From Candidatus Nanosynbacter sp. TM7-074 (GTDB lineage: Bacteria > Patescibacteriota > Saccharimonadia > Saccharimonadales > Saccharimonadaceae), in contig NZ_CP158487.1 of NCBI RefSeq assembly GCF_041006295.1, positions 372,001 to 436,000 of the forward strand: 64,000 nucleotides of DNA, in the 5' to 3' direction. Both the position numbers and the translations under genes were made by a program. Under the pieces are notes generated by a model. That model searched no databases. It was not told where the DNA came from and worked only from the letters and a program-made list of their open reading frames with translations. The stretch's first letter is position 1. Each line of letters starts with the position of its first letter. Of this stretch, positions 43,428 through 52,370 are shown piece after piece.

Positions 43428-43973
43428 TTATTCCAATCGTAGGAACTTGGTGAGGTGCGCCTCCCCATAACTACGACTGTCCACCACAACAGTTTTGTAT
43501 TGAATTGGCACCTCACCTATTCCTGGATGTGATAATATCATAGTTCCACCAGGTTTGAGTAGCCCCATTAATCGCGAAACTGTGGAAAACTGAGGATTGT
43601 GATAAGGCGGATCGGCAAAAATAATATCAAACTCCCCTGTTACATCTGCAGTTTCCAGCCAATTTGATATCGTTGTTTTTATTACAATGGATTTTTCGTC
43701 GACACCCAAACTGGTTATATTTTCAGCAATGACGCGCTGCGCGACTCGGTCTCGCTCCACAAAAACTACTGACTCAGCGCCACGGCTGAGCGCCTCCAAG
43801 CCAATGGCGCCAGAGCCGGCAAAAGCGTCCAATACCCGCGCGCCGCGGACTGTTTCGCCCAGTGAATTGAACATCGCCGAACGGACTCTCTCGCCCATGG
43901 GATGCGTCGTCGAGCCGGGCGGCGCCTGGATGAATCGTCCACCAAATTCACCAGCGATGATTCGTACTCTCAC
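43428..43973 (-). CDS. rsmD: 16S rRNA guanine-N2 methyltransferase RsmD
   Basis: A 181-aa Rossmann methyltransferase that normally methylates G966 of 16S rRNA. It has RIIAGEFGGRFIQAPPG, TTHPMGERVRSAMFN, the SAM-binding VLDAFAGSGAIGLEALSRG region (read in part), and the catalytic FADPPYH. The start overlaps the previous gene stop by ATGA. Last gene of the tyrS operon. Confidence 0.93.
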   Translation of the reverse strand: MRVRIIAGEFGGRFIQAPPGSTTHPMGERVRSAMFNSLGETVRGARVLDAFAGSGAIGLEALSRGAESVVFVERDRVAQRVIAENITSLGVDEKSIVIKTTISNWLETADVTGEFDIIFADPPYHNPQFSTVSRLMGLLKPGGTMILSHPGIGEVPIQYKTVVVDSRSYGEAHLTKFLRLE

Positions 43974-44785
43974 CGTTTGGCCTCAAGCTTCCACACCGAC
44001 GCTAGCCAGCCCAGCATGACGGCTTTAATGATGATTGGCATCAGTTCATGGTTGGTTTGCCACGCCAAGTCCGTCGTCCAGCCGTTTTTACCAAAATTGT
44101 CATACATCTTTAGGTCGGCCACAGCGTGAACTTGCTCTAGATAATATTCTCGATAGCCTTGCTGCTTGACCTGCAAAATCTCAGCTTCACTCGGCACGGC
44201 GTCCTTGAAGCGCGGATAGGCCACTACGCTCGCCACGCCCGCTTCAAACGCTACGTGCATAGTCATCATGCCTTTAGCACCCCAAAACTTCCAATTGTTT
44301 TTGATGAGCTCAATCCCCGTGTCGCCCTTCATGACGTTTTTCTTGAGGATGGATGTTCGCGTCTCCAGGCCTTCGCCACCGCGCAACTCTTGCATGGCGT
44401 GCTCCAGCGGAAAATGATGCGCCGGCGTCAGACCATCGGTGATGGCGTGCGCCATCCATGCTGCTTCAAACGCCGCTCGTTCAGAATTATGTTTTTGCAG
44501 CGCCTCTGCTAGATTATCAATATGCTGGTCAATCATCTCTAAAAGTGCCGTGTCGTTTGGATCATCTGGATTGATGAAATGCCACGGCTCGTCAACGGCT
44601 GGACTTTTGCGCTTGACGCCGTCAGGGCCGTTTTTGCCTTCAAAGTGCAGAATATTTTTGGCATCAGGAAACTCACACCAATCAGGTAGCATTGGCGTCA
44701 GATGTCGCCTGGCCACTCGATCTATCTTTTGATGAACACCGATAAATCGACCAGAGCCATCTCTAATTGTTGTTCCTGCATACAT
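43970..44785 (-). CDS. putative zinc-dependent phospholipase C/S1-P1 nuclease-like protein
   Basis: A 271-aa helical protein containing HAITDGLTPAHH, which has the H-x3-D-x3-P-x-H spacing of the zinc-binding motif in S1/P1 nucleases and bacterial phospholipase C, and an earlier PWHF. There is no signal peptide, unlike most secreted members, so the role is unclear. It overlaps rsmD by 4 nt and follows recG directly, so it is part of the same operon. The assignment rests mainly on the motif. Confidence 0.5.
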   Translation of the reverse strand: MYAGTTIRDGSGRFIGVHQKIDRVARRHLTPMLPDWCEFPDAKNILHFEGKNGPDGVKRKSPAVDEPWHFINPDDPNDTALLEMIDQHIDNLAEALQKHNSERAAFEAAWMAHAITDGLTPAHHFPLEHAMQELRGGEGLETRTSILKKNVMKGDTGIELIKNNWKFWGAKGMMTMHVAFEAGVASVVAYPRFKDAVPSEAEILQVKQQGYREYYLEQVHAVADLKMYDNFGKNGWTTDLAWQTNHELMPIIIKAVMLGWLASVWKLEAKR

Positions 44786-44786
44786 A

Positions 44787-46829
44787 TTAATTCAAAATGG
44801 TTAATCGCTGATAGCGACTGACGGCACGCGCCAGATGGTTATATTGTAACAAATCCTGCCCCTCTTTGACAAAGCGCTCGGCCTCCGTTTGCGCACGGGC
44901 AATCAGTGGCGTGTCGCTCAGCGAGGCAATTTTTAGGTTCAGTGCACCATGCTGCGCTCGGCCGTAAATCTCGCCGGGGCCGCGTAGTTTCAAATCAACT
45001 TCCGCCAAGTAAAAGCCGTCTTGGGATTTCTCAATTTCCTTGAGGCGCTGGCTTGGCTTATCATGGCTCGACAGCATCAAATGGCAAAAGCTCTGATACT
45101 GGCCGCGTCCAACCCGCCCACGCAGCTGATGGAGTTGGCTGAGTCCAAAATGATCAGCATTTTCGATGAGCATAACCGTGGCGTTCGGCACATTGACGCC
45201 AACTTCCACCACCGTGGTGCTCACTAGCATATCAATGTCGCCGTCCGCAAACTGCTGCATGACCGCCGCTTTTTCCTCTGGCGGCAGTTTACCATGCAGC
45301 AACCCAAGGCGACGATGATGAAACATCATTTTCGCCAATTTGTGATATTCCGCCTCCACCGATTTTTTGTCATTATCAGGGTTGTCGTCAATCAACGGGC
45401 AAATGACGTACGCTTGGCGGCCTTGAGCTAGCTCGTGATCAATCGCTTCGTAGAGCTTTGGCGCTGAGGCTGGCGACCAAATTTTCGTTTCAATCGGCTG
45501 ACGACCAGCTGGCAGTTCATCCAAAATCGAGATATCTAGTTCACCATACAAGGTCAACGCCAAGCTCCGTGGAATCGGCGTAGCGGTCATGCTGAGGAGA
45601 TGCGGCATATAGTCTGCCTTTTGCAGCAACGCCTGTCGCTGCTTGACGCCAAACCGATGCTGCTCATCAATTACCACAAAACCCAGCTTATGGTACGCCA
45701 CTTTTTCCTGGATCAACGCGTGCGTGCCAACCACCACGTCAATGTCACCATTTGCTAAATTGTCCAGCAGCTGCCGCCGCTGAGCGCCCTTGACATGTCC
45801 CGTTAGCAGCGCCACCGACACACCGAACGGCGACAATAATTCATCCAGCGTTTTAGTGTGCTGAGCCGCCAAAATCTCCGTTGGCGCCATGATGGCCGTC
45901 TGAAAACCAGCCTGCGCCACTTCCGCTGCCACCAGTCCAGCGACTACCGTTTTGCCCGAGCCGACATCACCTTGCAATAATCGATTCATTGGATGTTCGG
46001 ACTCCAAATCTTGCAAAATCTGCCACGCGGCGCGGCGCTGCGCGTTGGTTAAGGGAAACGGCAGCTGCTCGACAAATTGCTTAACAACTGGCTGATTGAA
46101 CGGGATGCGCCAGCCAGTCAACTTGGTTTGCTCTTGCTTATTAAACTGCGCCGCCAGGATCATTTCAAGCAACTCTTCAAACGCCAAGCGTTCCCGGCCG
46201 CGGGCAATTTCTTCATGATTTTTCGGCGCGTGGAGGAACTTGACGGCTTCCGCGCGGCTGACTAGTTTTTGCCGCTGAACGATATACTCCGGCAGCGTTT
46301 CGGGCAAAAATTCCATGATGGGTCGCAAGTTTTTCAGCAAATCCTGCACGGTTTTGGGGCGGAGATTTTTGATGGATTTGTAGACAGGATGGATGCCCGA
46401 CGTAGGCTGGGCGTCGGACGAATTTGTTTGTTTGGCGAGTTCGACGGATGGATTGCTAATCTGATAGCTGTTATATTGCATGCCAAATTGGCCGGAGAAC
46501 ATAAACTCGGCGTCGGATCTCAGCTGCGATTCGCGGTACGGCTGATTGAACCAAACGGCCTTGACCTTGCCAGAATCATCCGCCAGCACCGCCGTGGTTA
46601 TCCTTAAGCCCCGGCGCACAATGCGCGTGGAAATCGACTCGCAGCGCGCCCGCACCGTCACCTTGCCCGGCTGAAGATCAGCGATATTGACCGCCGCCGA
46701 ATAATCATCATATGCCCGCGGCAAAAAATCTAGAGCGTCCGCCACCGTCTCCAACCCTGCCGCCGCCAACGCCTGAGCGGTTTTGGGGCCGACGCCTTTG
46801 ATATGTTCCACTGGAGTTGTCAGCTTCAT
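44787..46829 (-). CDS. recG: ATP-dependent DNA helicase RecG
   Basis: RecG (680 aa), which remodels stalled forks and Holliday junctions. An N-terminal wedge/OB domain (KGVGPKTAQALAAAGLETV at the start, seen in part) is followed by helicase motifs: GDVGSGKTVVAGLVA, DEQHRFGVKQRQ, SMTATPIPRSLALTLYGE, and QLRGRVGRG. It is adjacent to the HAD gene with no spacer. Confidence 0.96.
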   Translation of the reverse strand: MKLTTPVEHIKGVGPKTAQALAAAGLETVADALDFLPRAYDDYSAAVNIADLQPGKVTVRARCESISTRIVRRGLRITTAVLADDSGKVKAVWFNQPYRESQLRSDAEFMFSGQFGMQYNSYQISNPSVELAKQTNSSDAQPTSGIHPVYKSIKNLRPKTVQDLLKNLRPIMEFLPETLPEYIVQRQKLVSRAEAVKFLHAPKNHEEIARGRERLAFEELLEMILAAQFNKQEQTKLTGWRIPFNQPVVKQFVEQLPFPLTNAQRRAAWQILQDLESEHPMNRLLQGDVGSGKTVVAGLVAAEVAQAGFQTAIMAPTEILAAQHTKTLDELLSPFGVSVALLTGHVKGAQRRQLLDNLANGDIDVVVGTHALIQEKVAYHKLGFVVIDEQHRFGVKQRQALLQKADYMPHLLSMTATPIPRSLALTLYGELDISILDELPAGRQPIETKIWSPASAPKLYEAIDHELAQGRQAYVICPLIDDNPDNDKKSVEAEYHKLAKMMFHHRRLGLLHGKLPPEEKAAVMQQFADGDIDMLVSTTVVEVGVNVPNATVMLIENADHFGLSQLHQLRGRVGRGQYQSFCHLMLSSHDKPSQRLKEIEKSQDGFYLAEVDLKLRGPGEIYGRAQHGALNLKIASLSDTPLIARAQTEAERFVKEGQDLLQYNHLARAVSRYQRLTILN

Positions 46830-47585
46830 CTACGAAACAGCGTTGATACCTTCCAGTGCGTAGGCAGTATCTTCCCAGCGTTCCACAGCGATACAATCAA
46901 TGCCCATATTTTTGACTGGAAAATCATTACCGCCTTCTTGTAATTTGTCGCCAAAGAACAGTGCTTCTTCCTTCGACCAGCCGTTTAACTCAAGCAACTT
47001 ACCAATGCCGTAGGCTTTGTCAATTCCTGGCAGCGTAATATCAGTGCTGGTCGTACCACCAATCCTCACTTCCAAACCAGGCAATTTCTCCGCTACTTTA
47101 TCGCGATATACGGGACGAATATCTTTATATTTTTCCGCCCAGGCATATTTATCCTCTGGCGTTGCCTGCTGACCCAGTGCCGACATGGTAATCTGGCTGT
47201 GGCGATCCTCAATAATTTCACCCGCAGGATTATCACACCAAATGCCCATCTCCCTGGCAACCTCCTCCAGCGCCATAGTTATTTGAGCTTTTTGTTTATC
47301 AGACAAATCATTCGCATACTGCATCCTCCATTCGTTATTAGCAGCATTAAATCGATAATACCTAGTGCCGCAAGTCGGCATTGCATGAAACCCTTGGAGC
47401 AATTCAGACTGAACATTAAGCCGATCAATCACCTGCTTTTTAATCTGCTGGAATGTGCCACCCGTAATGACGCACACGTCATAATTTTCAAGCAATCGAC
47501 TAAGAGCGCCAGCCATCCGATCACTGATTGGCGACTTGGTAATAGCTAGCGTGTCATCCAAATCAAACCCGATAATTTTTTTCAC
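46830..47585 (-). CDS. HAD-IIB family phosphatase
   Basis: A 251-aa protein. The nucleophile motif GFDLDDTLA is at residues 5-13, Thr/Ser motif II at CVITGG, and the C-terminal motif ALFFGDKLQEGGND gives the last Asp pair. The C2-type cap resembles phosphomannomutase/sucrose-phosphatase-like HAD proteins; the substrate is probably a phosphorylated sugar. The start is GTG, sharing one base with the tyrS stop (TAGTG). Part of the tyrS-recG-rsmD operon. Confidence 0.85.
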   Translation of the reverse strand: MKKIIGFDLDDTLAITKSPISDRMAGALSRLLENYDVCVITGGTFQQIKKQVIDRLNVQSELLQGFHAMPTCGTRYYRFNAANNEWRMQYANDLSDKQKAQITMALEEVAREMGIWCDNPAGEIIEDRHSQITMSALGQQATPEDKYAWAEKYKDIRPVYRDKVAEKLPGLEVRIGGTTSTDITLPGIDKAYGIGKLLELNGWSKEEALFFGDKLQEGGNDFPVKNMGIDCIAVERWEDTAYALEGINAVS

Positions 47586-48805
47586 TATTCTTCTCCCTCC
47601 ATAATTAATACAAATGTATTTTTACCTTTTTTCAGTAGCGATGTGGTATTAACAGCTCGGTCTTCGGTTAATTTTTCGCCGTTGAGACTGATGGCACCAG
47701 ATTTTAGTAGGCGTTTTGCCTCGCCGTTGGAACTGACCGCACCAGACACCACTAACACTTCGATCACGCCGACGCCGACATCAACACGCGGAATCTCCTG
47801 AGCCAAAGCGTCTAAATCATCGTCTGACAATTGCCGAAAATCACCGCCGCCAAACAACACCTCTGTCACCCGCTCCACTGATTCGCGCCGATTGACGCCG
47901 TGGACGATGTCGGTGACTTCGCGCGCCAAGACTTTTTGAGCTGAGCGTGCGCCTGGATTGACCGCGTGGTTTTCGGCGATGGCCTCAATGGTGTCGCGAT
48001 CAAGCATGGTGAAAATCTTCATGTACTCAATGGCGCTTTCGTCGTCAACGTTCAGCCAGAATTGATAGAATTTGTAGACGCTGGTTTTAGTTTCGTCCAG
48101 CCAGACGGCACCGCCTTCGGATTTGCCAAATTTGCGCCCAGTTGATTTGTTGATGAGTAACGGCGCAGTCATGGCGTAGACTTCGGCGTTTTCTTTTTTG
48201 CGAATCAATTCCACGCCTGAAACCAAATTACCCCACTGATCGGAACCGCCGATTTGCAAATTGGCACCGTGATGCTTGAATAAGTGCCAGAAATCATAGC
48301 CCTGCAGCAAGGTGTAGGTAAATTCCGCAAAACTCAATCCCTTGCCGTTGTCGATGCGCGCTTTGAAAAATTCACGACCGATCAAATCTGCCATGTTGAA
48401 ATTCTTGCCGATATCGCGAAGGAACGGCAACAGCTCCAAATTACCCAGCCAATCCGCATTGTCCACCAAGGTAAAATCGCGTCCCGCGAAAATTTGCGAC
48501 ACTTGCGCCTTCAAAGCTCGCTTGTTGTGCTCAATTTCCGCATACGACAGCAGACTCCGCTCCTCGGTGTCGCGCATATCGCCAATCATGCCAGTGCCGC
48601 CACCAACCAACAGAAACACCTTGTGACCGCGCTCCAAAAAATGCCGCACCATCATATAGACCGCCAAGTGCCCGACGTGCAAACTGTCAGCCGACGGATC
48701 TGTCCCCAAATAGAGCGTAAAATTCTCCGAATCGATAAGCTTGTCGTCCGTAAATGTGGTCTGATTCCAGAACCCGCGCCATTTTAGTTCTTCTGATAGT
48801 TTCAT
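47585..48805 (-). CDS. tyrS: tyrosyl-tRNA synthetase
   Basis: A class I synthetase (406 aa). The HIGH-type motif is HVGHL (ADSLHVGHLAVY), the KMSKS-type motif is KFGKSEGG, tyrosine-binding LLQGYDFWHL follows, and the C-terminal S4 domain has AKRLLKSGAISLNGEKL. The start is at 48805 (MKLSEELKWRG) behind GGAG and 23 nt after a TATACT -10 (48828-48833); a longer frame to 48859 is rejected. No leader peptide of the hisS type is seen. Confidence 0.96.
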   Translation of the reverse strand: MKLSEELKWRGFWNQTTFTDDKLIDSENFTLYLGTDPSADSLHVGHLAVYMMVRHFLERGHKVFLLVGGGTGMIGDMRDTEERSLLSYAEIEHNKRALKAQVSQIFAGRDFTLVDNADWLGNLELLPFLRDIGKNFNMADLIGREFFKARIDNGKGLSFAEFTYTLLQGYDFWHLFKHHGANLQIGGSDQWGNLVSGVELIRKKENAEVYAMTAPLLINKSTGRKFGKSEGGAVWLDETKTSVYKFYQFWLNVDDESAIEYMKIFTMLDRDTIEAIAENHAVNPGARSAQKVLAREVTDIVHGVNRRESVERVTEVLFGGGDFRQLSDDDLDALAQEIPRVDVGVGVIEVLVVSGAVSSNGEAKRLLKSGAISLNGEKLTEDRAVNTTSLLKKGKNTFVLIMEGEE

Positions 48806-48827
48806 AGCACTCCTTTCCTTTATATTT

Positions 48828-48873
48828 AGTATAGCAATTTTATAATTGAAGCGAAACATATGCGTGATATAAT
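48828..48873. promoter_or_regulatory. divergent promoters of tyrS and the PBP1A gene
   Basis: Minus strand: TATACT (48828-48833) for tyrS. Plus strand: TTGAAG (48846-48851), a 16-nt spacer and TATAAT (48868-48873), which ends 6 nt before the GTG of the PBP gene. The start codons are 74 bases apart. Confidence 0.7.
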
Positions 48874-48879
48874 AGGATT

Positions 48880-51546
48880 GTGAAGAGGAAAACTACGATT
48901 AGCACCGCCGGACACGGCTCAAGCAATAAGAAATCTCCGTCAAAACGGATGAATTTATATGCCAATTTGGCGCAAAAACATCGAACAAAGAAAGATAAGG
49001 AGGCGCGCGAACGGGCAGAATATTTGGCAACTTTACCAAAACACCCCGTCAAGCGATTCTTTTACCGCCTACACCCAAAACGCCTAGCTAAATATTGGTT
49101 TTCTAAACGTGGCGGATTGATGGCCTTGAAAATCCTTGGCGTTGGCGTCCTATTGATGCTACTGCTTATCGGTGGTATGTTTGCTTATTTCCGTAAAGAC
49201 CTTGATAAGATTCGTCCTGGCGAACTGGCTAAACGTGTCCAAACTACCGTTACCAAATATTACGACCGTAATGATAATTTGCTCTGGGAAGATAAAGGGA
49301 CAGGAAACTATCAATTGGTGGTCGAAGCCGATCAGATTAGCGACTACTTAAAAAAGGCCACCGTCGCAATTGAGGACCGCGATTTCTATAAGCATCATGG
49401 CATCAGCATTAGCGGTATAATGCGAGCAATGCTTTCAACCGCTTCACGACGCCAAGTCCAAGGTGGCTCGACTCTGACACAGCAGCTTGTCAAGCAAGTC
49501 TTCTTCGCGGACGAAGCTGGCGACCGTTCAATTAGCGGCGTTCCTCGTAAGATTAAGGAAATCATTCTAGCAATTGAAGTTGAACGCATGTATAGCAAAG
49601 ATCAAATCTTATCTCTGTATCTAAACGAATCTCCATACGGCGGTCGACGTAACGGTGCGGAGTCAGCTTCACAAACATACTTCGGTAAGCACGCCAAAGA
49701 TTTGACACTGGCAGAAGCAGCGCTGATCGCCAGTATCCCGCAAAATCCAACCTACTATAACCCGTATAATACCGCCGGGCATAAGGCGTTAATTGCCCGC
49801 CAACACACAACTTTGGATTATATGGCTGAGCAAGGTGTCATTTCTAAGGATGAAGCTGAAAAAGCTAAAAAAGTTGATATTCTAAGCACTATCAAACCTC
49901 AGACAGAACAACTAGAAAACATTAAGGCGCCTCACTTCCTGCTAATGGTTCGCAACCAACTCAGTAAAGAGCTTGGCGAATCGGTCGTTGGACGTGGTGG
50001 ACTAACAATTAAAACTACGCTAGATTGGCGTATTCAGGAAAAGCTAGAGACAGAAATGAAGTCCTTCTTTGCTACTGGACGACCAGATTCTGTCAGAATT
50101 AGTAACGGCGCGGCAACCGTTGAAGACGTACAAACTGGACAAATTGTTGCACTAGTTGGTAGTCGCGACTTTAATCATGCCGGCTACGGGCAAGATAATG
50201 CAGCCACATCTTATATTCAGCCAGGGTCAACCATTAAGTCCCTCGTTTTTGCTCAACTATTTGAGAAGCATGACAACAAACAGGGTTATGGTAGCGGCAC
50301 AGTACTAAGCGACGATAATATCGACAGTCTTTACGGCGCAAAACTACGCAACTGGGACGGAAAATTTATGGGCGCCATAAACATCCGCAAATCCCTCTCC
50401 TTATCACGAAATATTCCAGCGGTTAAAGCAGCTTACATTGTCGGTAACGGCTCAGCAAAACCAGTCGTTGAGGGAATTCGCAAGATGGGAAATCATAATT
50501 ACTGTCGCCAAGAGGAAAATGCCGGCGGCTACGGGCTCGGTGCGTCAATTGGCGGCTGTGGCACCAAGCAGACAGAATTGGTCAATGCTTACGGTACTCT
50601 GGCACGTATGGGTGTCCAAAAAAATAGTTCAAGCGTTATTGAAGTAAAAAATAGCCAAGGTGAGACATTGAAGAAATGGAAAGACGATGGCAAGCAGGTT
50701 CTTGACTCGCAGTCAGCTTATATCGTAAATGACATCCTGTCCGACAGGACCATCGGACTTCACGGCTGGATGGGAGTAAATGGCGTCCGAACCTCAGCTA
50801 AAACTGGTACGTCCGACAAAGGCTCTCAACCAAAAGATTTATGGATTGTTAACTATAGTCCAGCTCTTGTCATGGGAATCTGGCTCGGCAACTCTGACAC
50901 TAGCGTCATCGGTACGTCAGCATCAAACTTTGGCATGCCGGTGGTTAGAAATGTCATGTCATTTGCTCATACGCAAGTTTACGCCAAAGAAGGCAAGTGG
51001 AAATCTGGGCAATGGTACGAACGTCCTAACGGCATCCAGAATGTTAATGGCGAACTTTACCCATCATGGTGGGACAAGAAACAAGGCCAATCTACAGAGA
51101 AAATTACATTCGACAAGGTCTCTAAGAAGAAAGCCACCAGCTGTACTCCAGATGGCGCTAAAGAAGAAATTGAGGTAACTAAGGTTATCGATCCACTGAC
51201 AAAGAAAGAATCTCTCAGCGTGCCTTCAGGATATGATGCCAATGCAGAGGACGACGTCCACAAGTGTGACGATGCTAAGCCTCAAATTGGAGCAGTGTCT
51301 GTCACTGGCAGCGGTAAAAAATATACCATAAACGTTGACGTTTCAGCGGGAACTTGGGGGCTGGCCGCAATAGAAATTAGTGTTGACGGCAAGAGTGTTA
51401 AGAGTGCAGAAATCAGCTCCAGCGGTAAGCAGTCTGCGACAGTAGAGATTGAGACAGCAGGAACACACATTGTTTCTGTGACAGTCCGGGATTCAGCATA
51501 CTACACCGCAACTTCAAGCAGTAGCTTCAAGTCAAAAGACAGCTAG
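48880..51546 (+). CDS. class A penicillin-binding protein (PBP1A-type)
   Basis: An 888-aa bifunctional peptidoglycan synthase. A basic cytoplasmic N-terminus leads to a membrane anchor near residues 87-106. The glycosyltransferase domain has EDRDFYKHHGI, GGSTLTQQLVKQ and YLNESPYGG. The transpeptidase domain has the nucleophile in PGSTIKS, SLSRNIPAV and AKTGTSDKG. A C-terminal Ser/Thr-rich beta domain follows. It starts at GTG, leaderless. It converges with the PIN/TRAM gene, with only 4 bases between. Confidence 0.95.
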   Translation: MKRKTTISTAGHGSSNKKSPSKRMNLYANLAQKHRTKKDKEARERAEYLATLPKHPVKRFFYRLHPKRLAKYWFSKRGGLMALKILGVGVLLMLLLIGGMFAYFRKDLDKIRPGELAKRVQTTVTKYYDRNDNLLWEDKGTGNYQLVVEADQISDYLKKATVAIEDRDFYKHHGISISGIMRAMLSTASRRQVQGGSTLTQQLVKQVFFADEAGDRSISGVPRKIKEIILAIEVERMYSKDQILSLYLNESPYGGRRNGAESASQTYFGKHAKDLTLAEAALIASIPQNPTYYNPYNTAGHKALIARQHTTLDYMAEQGVISKDEAEKAKKVDILSTIKPQTEQLENIKAPHFLLMVRNQLSKELGESVVGRGGLTIKTTLDWRIQEKLETEMKSFFATGRPDSVRISNGAATVEDVQTGQIVALVGSRDFNHAGYGQDNAATSYIQPGSTIKSLVFAQLFEKHDNKQGYGSGTVLSDDNIDSLYGAKLRNWDGKFMGAINIRKSLSLSRNIPAVKAAYIVGNGSAKPVVEGIRKMGNHNYCRQEENAGGYGLGASIGGCGTKQTELVNAYGTLARMGVQKNSSSVIEVKNSQGETLKKWKDDGKQVLDSQSAYIVNDILSDRTIGLHGWMGVNGVRTSAKTGTSDKGSQPKDLWIVNYSPALVMGIWLGNSDTSVIGTSASNFGMPVVRNVMSFAHTQVYAKEGKWKSGQWYERPNGIQNVNGELYPSWWDKKQGQSTEKITFDKVSKKKATSCTPDGAKEEIEVTKVIDPLTKKESLSVPSGYDANAEDDVHKCDDAKPQIGAVSVTGSGKKYTINVDVSAGTWGLAAIEISVDGKSVKSAEISSSGKQSATVEIETAGTHIVSVTVRDSAYYTATSSSSFKSKDS

Positions 51547-51550
51547 ACAC

Positions 51551-52357
51551 TTACTGCTTATTAACTAAATTAATCAGCTCAGCCTCGTGCTGGGCTGATG
51601 TTTTTGACCGACCATTTGTGCGCTTTTTAGATACACTGGACTTTTGCTTTGCAGGTTTCTTTGGTTCGACAGTAAGCTTAGCAAACATCATTTTACCGGC
51701 GTCAGTCTGCAGGCTTCGAATAATTTCAATCTTCTTTGTCTGTCCGATATAACGCTTAGCATTCTCAACCACCACCATCGTGCCATCCTTCAAATAGCCG
51801 ACCGCCTGATGAGTATCTTGACCCTTTTGCGACAACTCCAAATCCAATTCATCACCAGGTAGATAGCTCATCCTCAGGCTCTTTGCCAGCTCATTGATAT
51901 TAAGCACCTTGACTCCGTCAACTTGCGCCACCTTATTTAGGTTATAATCAAGCGTTAGCACTGCCGCATCCATTTCCTTGGCTAATTTCAGCAGTCGAGA
52001 ATCAACACCCTCTGGCACACGCTCATTATCGTCATACAGCTCAAATGACGATTTCAGTATGTCTTTAAGCTCTTTCACAACATCCATGCCGAACCGCGCC
52101 CTTTCGCGTTTATCGTGGTCTGCGCCATCGGCTAATAACTGCAGCTCAGACAGCACACTCCTCGGAACAATCACCTTACCGAGCAAGAATCCCGTCTTTG
52201 CCAACTCAATTACTCGTCCGTCCATCAATACTGACGTATCCACCAACATTGAAGTCTCGCCGACATGAGAATTGCGCCGCGGTCTTGCCAAAAAATAAAT
52301 CTCAGCAGCCAGTCCAAGCAACATTATAATTATTATTAAACTGTAAAAATCTTTCAT
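51551..52357 (-). CDS. PIN-TRAM domain protein, YacL-like with a single membrane anchor
   Basis: 268 aa: one membrane segment (residues 3-22), a PIN nuclease-type domain starting LVDTSVLMDGRVIEL with Asp in LTLDYNLNKVAQ, then a TRAM domain (AVGYLKDGTMVVVENAKRYIG) and a basic tail (KKRTNGRSK). Bacillus YacL has four membrane segments; only one is present here. Possibly an RNA-binding nuclease at the membrane. The start at 52357 has GAGGAAA upstream; it overlaps the 3' end of radA in the longer frame, which I reject. Confidence 0.85.
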   Translation of the reverse strand: MKDFYSLIIIIMLLGLAAEIYFLARPRRNSHVGETSMLVDTSVLMDGRVIELAKTGFLLGKVIVPRSVLSELQLLADGADHDKRERARFGMDVVKELKDILKSSFELYDDNERVPEGVDSRLLKLAKEMDAAVLTLDYNLNKVAQVDGVKVLNINELAKSLRMSYLPGDELDLELSQKGQDTHQAVGYLKDGTMVVVENAKRYIGQTKKIEIIRSLQTDAGKMMFAKLTVEPKKPAKQKSSVSKKRTNGRSKTSAQHEAELINLVNKQ

Positions 52358-52370
52358 TTTTTCCTCTTTC

